NCBI GenBank assembly: GCA_937921835.1
Contig: CAKZVG010000520.1
Location: 1 to 16,211, forward strand
DNA: 16,211 bases
Reading direction: 5' to 3'
Origin: an uncultured Bryobacteraceae bacterium
GTDB taxonomy: Bacteria > Acidobacteriota > Terriglobia > Bryobacterales > Bryobacteraceae
Part shown: positions 14,143-16,211 of the stretch, in pieces
Position numbering within the stretch: the first letter of the stretch is position 1
Layout of the letters: every line of letters begins with the position of its first letter
Program-made: the position numbers and the translations under genes
The notes under the pieces: model-generated
What the model saw: only the letters and a program-made list of their open reading frames with translations
Databases searched by the model: none
What the model was told of the DNA's origin: nothing

Positions 14143-14655
14143 CTACGGGCGGGCCGCTTCCGCTTCCGCCGGGGGCACGCGGAACATGGCGATAGCCTCG
14201 ATCTCCACCAGCAGCTCGGGGCGGCACAGGATGGCCTGAATGCCGGTGGAAGCGGGCAGGGGATCGATGCCCTGTTCCTGGTAGAACGCCGTTCGCTCCT
14301 CGTTGAAGGCGGCATAGTCGCGCTCGATGTCGCGCAGGTAGCAGGTGGTGCGCACGACGTCGTGCCAGGTGGCGCCCTCGGCCGCGAGCAATCCGGTGAT
14401 GTTATGCAGCGTGCGCCGCATCTGGGCGCGGAAGTCGCCGATGTGCACGCTGTTGCCGTGCTCGTCGATGCTGGCGGTTCCCGAGATCAACAGAATGACG
14501 ATCCCGTTCAGGTCAATGCGCATGCCGCGCGAAAACGAGCTGGGCCGGGCGTAGCGGTAAGCTTCGTTCAGCACCTGAGGAGCGCTGATGGCCCTCTTCA
14601 CCACCGGGGCTTTGGCGATATTCTTCAAGAATTCGGCGTCCACGAGTGTTTCCAT
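14143..14655 (-). CDS. RidA/YjgF/UK114 family protein, non-canonical active site
   Basis: The 170-aa protein has the Rid-family trimeric fold signatures: GIVILLISGTASIDEHGN (51-68), FRAQMRRTLHNITGLLAAEG, VVRTTCYLRDIERDYAAFNE and VEIEAIAMFRV near the end. RidA proteins deaminate reactive enamine/imine intermediates using an Arg (R105 in E. coli) in the P-A-R-S motif. The aligned stretch here is PASTGIQAILCRPELLVEIEA, with Ser136 in that position, while the Glu equivalent to E120 (E151) is kept. This places it among Rid subfamilies with a different or unknown reaction. An N-terminal extension of about 40 residues makes it longer than the usual ~128 aa. ATG 14655 has AGGA nine bases upstream (14665-14668). 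It probably forms an operon with the URO-D-like gene. Confidence 0.87.
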   Translation of the reverse strand: METLVDAEFLKNIAKAPVVKRAISAPQVLNEAYRYARPSSFSRGMRIDLNGIVILLISGTASIDEHGNSVHIGDFRAQMRRTLHNITGLLAAEGATWHDVVRTTCYLRDIERDYAAFNEERTAFYQEQGIDPLPASTGIQAILCRPELLVEIEAIAMFRVPPAEAEAARP

Positions 14656-14690
14656 TATCGTCGTTCCTAGCCGGTTGAACCCAGCCCGTC

Positions 14691-14703
14691 CGGAAATGTT
14701 CCG
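14691..14703. promoter_or_regulatory. Perfect inverted repeat upstream of the RidA-family gene
   Basis: CGGAA-atg-TTCCG is a 13-bp perfect dyad, 35 bp before the RidA-family start codon, in the 182-bp divergent region (14656-14837/14843). It could be an operator or part of a leader hairpin. It is short enough to arise by chance. The same region holds a second GC-rich dyad at 14784-14803 (GCGGCG...CGCCGC around aaactttc). No clear -35/-10 pair was found for either divergent gene. Confidence 0.2.
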
Positions 14704-14843
14704 TTGCCCGCGCGCTGCCGGCCGCGGCTCACGGACCAAGCGGAAGGATCGCGTCCGCGCCAGGCGGCGTTCCGCGGCGCCGTGCGGCGAAACTTTCCGC
14801 CGCCGTTCCGGGTTAACGCAGAAGAGCGGAAAAAGCCGTGCAG

Positions 14844-16211
14844 ATGGGAAAGTCTCTTATCCTGGCGGTTCTCGCGGCGGCGCTGGCGGGGCAGGACGTC
14901 AAGACGGTCTTCGCGGGTTCCGGCGATCCGCAACCCAAGGGCGAAATCGACCGGCTGGTTTTCGCGCGGCTGAAGCAGTTGGGGATCCGTCCGGCGCCTC
15001 CCGCCAGCGACGCGGTGTTTCTGCGGCGGGTGTACCTGGACGTGACGGGTACGCTTCCGGAGCCCGCGGAGGCGGCGCGCTTTCTGGCCGCCAGCGGCCC
15101 GGCGAAACGCGCCGCGCTGATCGACGAACTGCTCGAGCGCGGCGAGTACGCCGAATACCAGGCGATGAAGTGGGCCAGTGTGCTGCGTGTCAAGGCCGAG
15201 TTCCCCATCAACCTGTGGCCCAACGCGGCGCAGGCCTATCACCGCTGGATTCTGGCCTCCCTCCGCGCCAACAAACCCTATGACCGCTTTGCGCGCGAAC
15301 TGCTCACCGCCTCCGGCAGCAACTTCCGCGAGCCGCCGGTCAACTTCTACCGCGCGGTGCAGAGCAAGGAACCCGGCGCCTTCGCGCAAGCCGCCGCGCT
15401 CGCCTTTCTCGGGGCGCGCGCCGGCCGCTGGCCCGCCGAGCGCCTGGAGGGCCTGAGCGCGTTCTTCGCGCGCATCGGCTTCAAGGAAACCCGCGAGTGG
15501 AAGGAGGAGATCGTTTTCTTCGATCTCTCAAAACCGGTTCCCTTGGGCGCCATGCTGCCCGACGGAACGCGCGTGCGCCTGGCGCCGGAGCAAGACCCCC
15601 GCGAGGTGTTCGCGGCCTGGCTAGTCTCGCCCAGGAATCCGGATTTCCCGCGCGCGGCGGTCAACCGGATCTGGTCCTGGTTGTTCGGGCGCGGCATCGT
15701 GCATGAACCCGACGACATGCGCCCGGATAATCCGCCGGCGAATCCGGCGCTGCTCGATTACCTGGCGCGCGAGTTCACCGCGTCCGGATACGACCTCAAG
15801 AAGCTCTACCGGCTGATCCTGAATTCGGCCACCTATCAACTGGCGCCGCTCCCGGCCAGCGACGCTCCGGAAGCCGCGGCCAACTTCGCCTACTACCAGC
15901 CGCGGCGGCTCGAGGCCGAGGTGCTGATCGACGCCCTGTGCCAGATCACCGGGACCACCGAAAGCTACTCGAGCGCCATCCCGGAACCCTTCACCTACGT
16001 TCCGGAGGGACAGCGTTCGGCCACCCTGCCCGATGGCAGCATCAGCAGTTCTTTTCTGGAGCTGTTCGGACGTCCGCCTCGCGACACGGGCTTCGAGAGC
16101 GAGCGCAACAACCGCCTTTCGGCGGCGCAGCGCCTGCATCTGCTCAATTCGAGCCACGTGCAGCGAAAGATCGAACAAAGCCCCAAGTTGCAGGCCCTGC
16201 TGCGGAACACC
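14844..16211 (+). CDS. DUF1549/DUF1553 protein lacking usual Cys/His motifs, 3'-truncated by window
   Basis: An uninterrupted frame of 456 codons runs from ATG 14844 to the window edge. Residues 1-17 form a short signal peptide (GKSLILAVLAAALAG). DUF1549 starts at about residue 34 (IDRLVFARLKQLG; FLRRVYLDVTGTLPEP). DUF1553 follows at about 265-456 (AAVNRIWSWLFGRGIVHEPD; NPALLDYLAREF; YDLKKLYRLILNSATYQL; LIDALCQITGTT; FLELFGRPPRD; QRLHLLNSSHV). The N-terminal PSCyt1 haem domain of many family members is absent. The usual CxxCHxHP motif after FLG is replaced by FLGARAGRWPAERLEGLSAFF, and the CECER-like motif reads GFESERNN. A GTG at 14838 is an alternative start, with GGA seven bases upstream. 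By analogy with the left edge, a DUF1501 gene probably follows outside the window. Confidence 0.88.
   Translation, partial: MGKSLILAVLAAALAGQDVKTVFAGSGDPQPKGEIDRLVFARLKQLGIRPAPPASDAVFLRRVYLDVTGTLPEPAEAARFLAASGPAKRAALIDELLERGEYAEYQAMKWASVLRVKAEFPINLWPNAAQAYHRWILASLRANKPYDRFARELLTASGSNFREPPVNFYRAVQSKEPGAFAQAAALAFLGARAGRWPAERLEGLSAFFARIGFKETREWKEEIVFFDLSKPVPLGAMLPDGTRVRLAPEQDPREVFAAWLVSPRNPDFPRAAVNRIWSWLFGRGIVHEPDDMRPDNPPANPALLDYLAREFTASGYDLKKLYRLILNSATYQLAPLPASDAPEAAANFAYYQPRRLEAEVLIDALCQITGTTESYSSAIPEPFTYVPEGQRSATLPDGSISSSFLELFGRPPRDTGFESERNNRLSAAQRLHLLNSSHVQRKIEQSPKLQALLRNT

Noticed and set aside
14076..14315. In-frame N-terminal extension of the URO-D-like protein, up to 80 extra residues.
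   Set aside because: The extension overlaps the RidA-family coding sequence, is Arg/Pro/Ser-rich, and the recognisable protein begins at MTNEELYQ.
1..16211. Looked for CRISPR arrays, tRNA or rRNA genes, transposases, toxin-antitoxin pairs and phage genes.
   Set aside because: No regularly spaced repeats, cloverleaf-like sequence, transposase or recombinase motifs or small paired ORFs with such features were recognised by eye.

Overview
The window is GC-rich, densely coded bacterial DNA. I infer an Acidobacteriota chromosome, most likely of the Bryobacter/Solibacter type. Three things point that way: DUF1549/DUF1553 genes paired with DUF1501 genes, an Oar-like TonB-dependent receptor with an N-terminal carboxypeptidase-regulatory domain, and one long LptF/LptG-family permease polypeptide. 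No rRNA, tRNA, CRISPR array, insertion sequence or phage gene was seen. The placement rests on gene content only.

Layout, left to right. (1) Positions 1-1748 (+): the last codons of a DUF1553-type protein, then a Tat-exported DUF1501 protein. (2) 1859-2563 (+): an orphan LuxR/NarL-type response regulator with a degenerate receiver domain, behind a small promoter region containing a Fur-box-like sequence. (3) 2570-6581 (-): a two-gene unit, first an Oar-like outer-membrane receptor and then, 4 bp later, an exported type I phosphodiesterase/alkaline-phosphatase-superfamily enzyme. (4) 6688-12494 (+): a tightly packed three-gene unit holding an exported TldD-like metallopeptidase with a complete metal site, an exported TldD/PmbA-like paralogue that has lost every metal ligand, and a 786-aa fusion of two LptF/LptG permease units. 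(5) 12663-14655 (-): a RidA-family protein followed by a uroporphyrinogen-decarboxylase-superfamily protein with a C-terminal extension. (6) 14844 to the right edge (+): a DUF1549/DUF1553 protein whose usual Cys/His motifs are missing.

Most products are predicted to act in the envelope or periplasm: the Tat substrates, the receptor, the exported peptidase pair, the LPS-export permease and the DUF1549/1501 proteins. The most interesting block is the TldD-like/TldE-like/LptFG-fusion cluster. It combines an active/inactive exported peptidase pair with a single-chain version of what is normally a two-protein LPS transporter membrane component. The individual families are known. What may be new is the co-localisation, the export of the peptidase pair and the fused permease.
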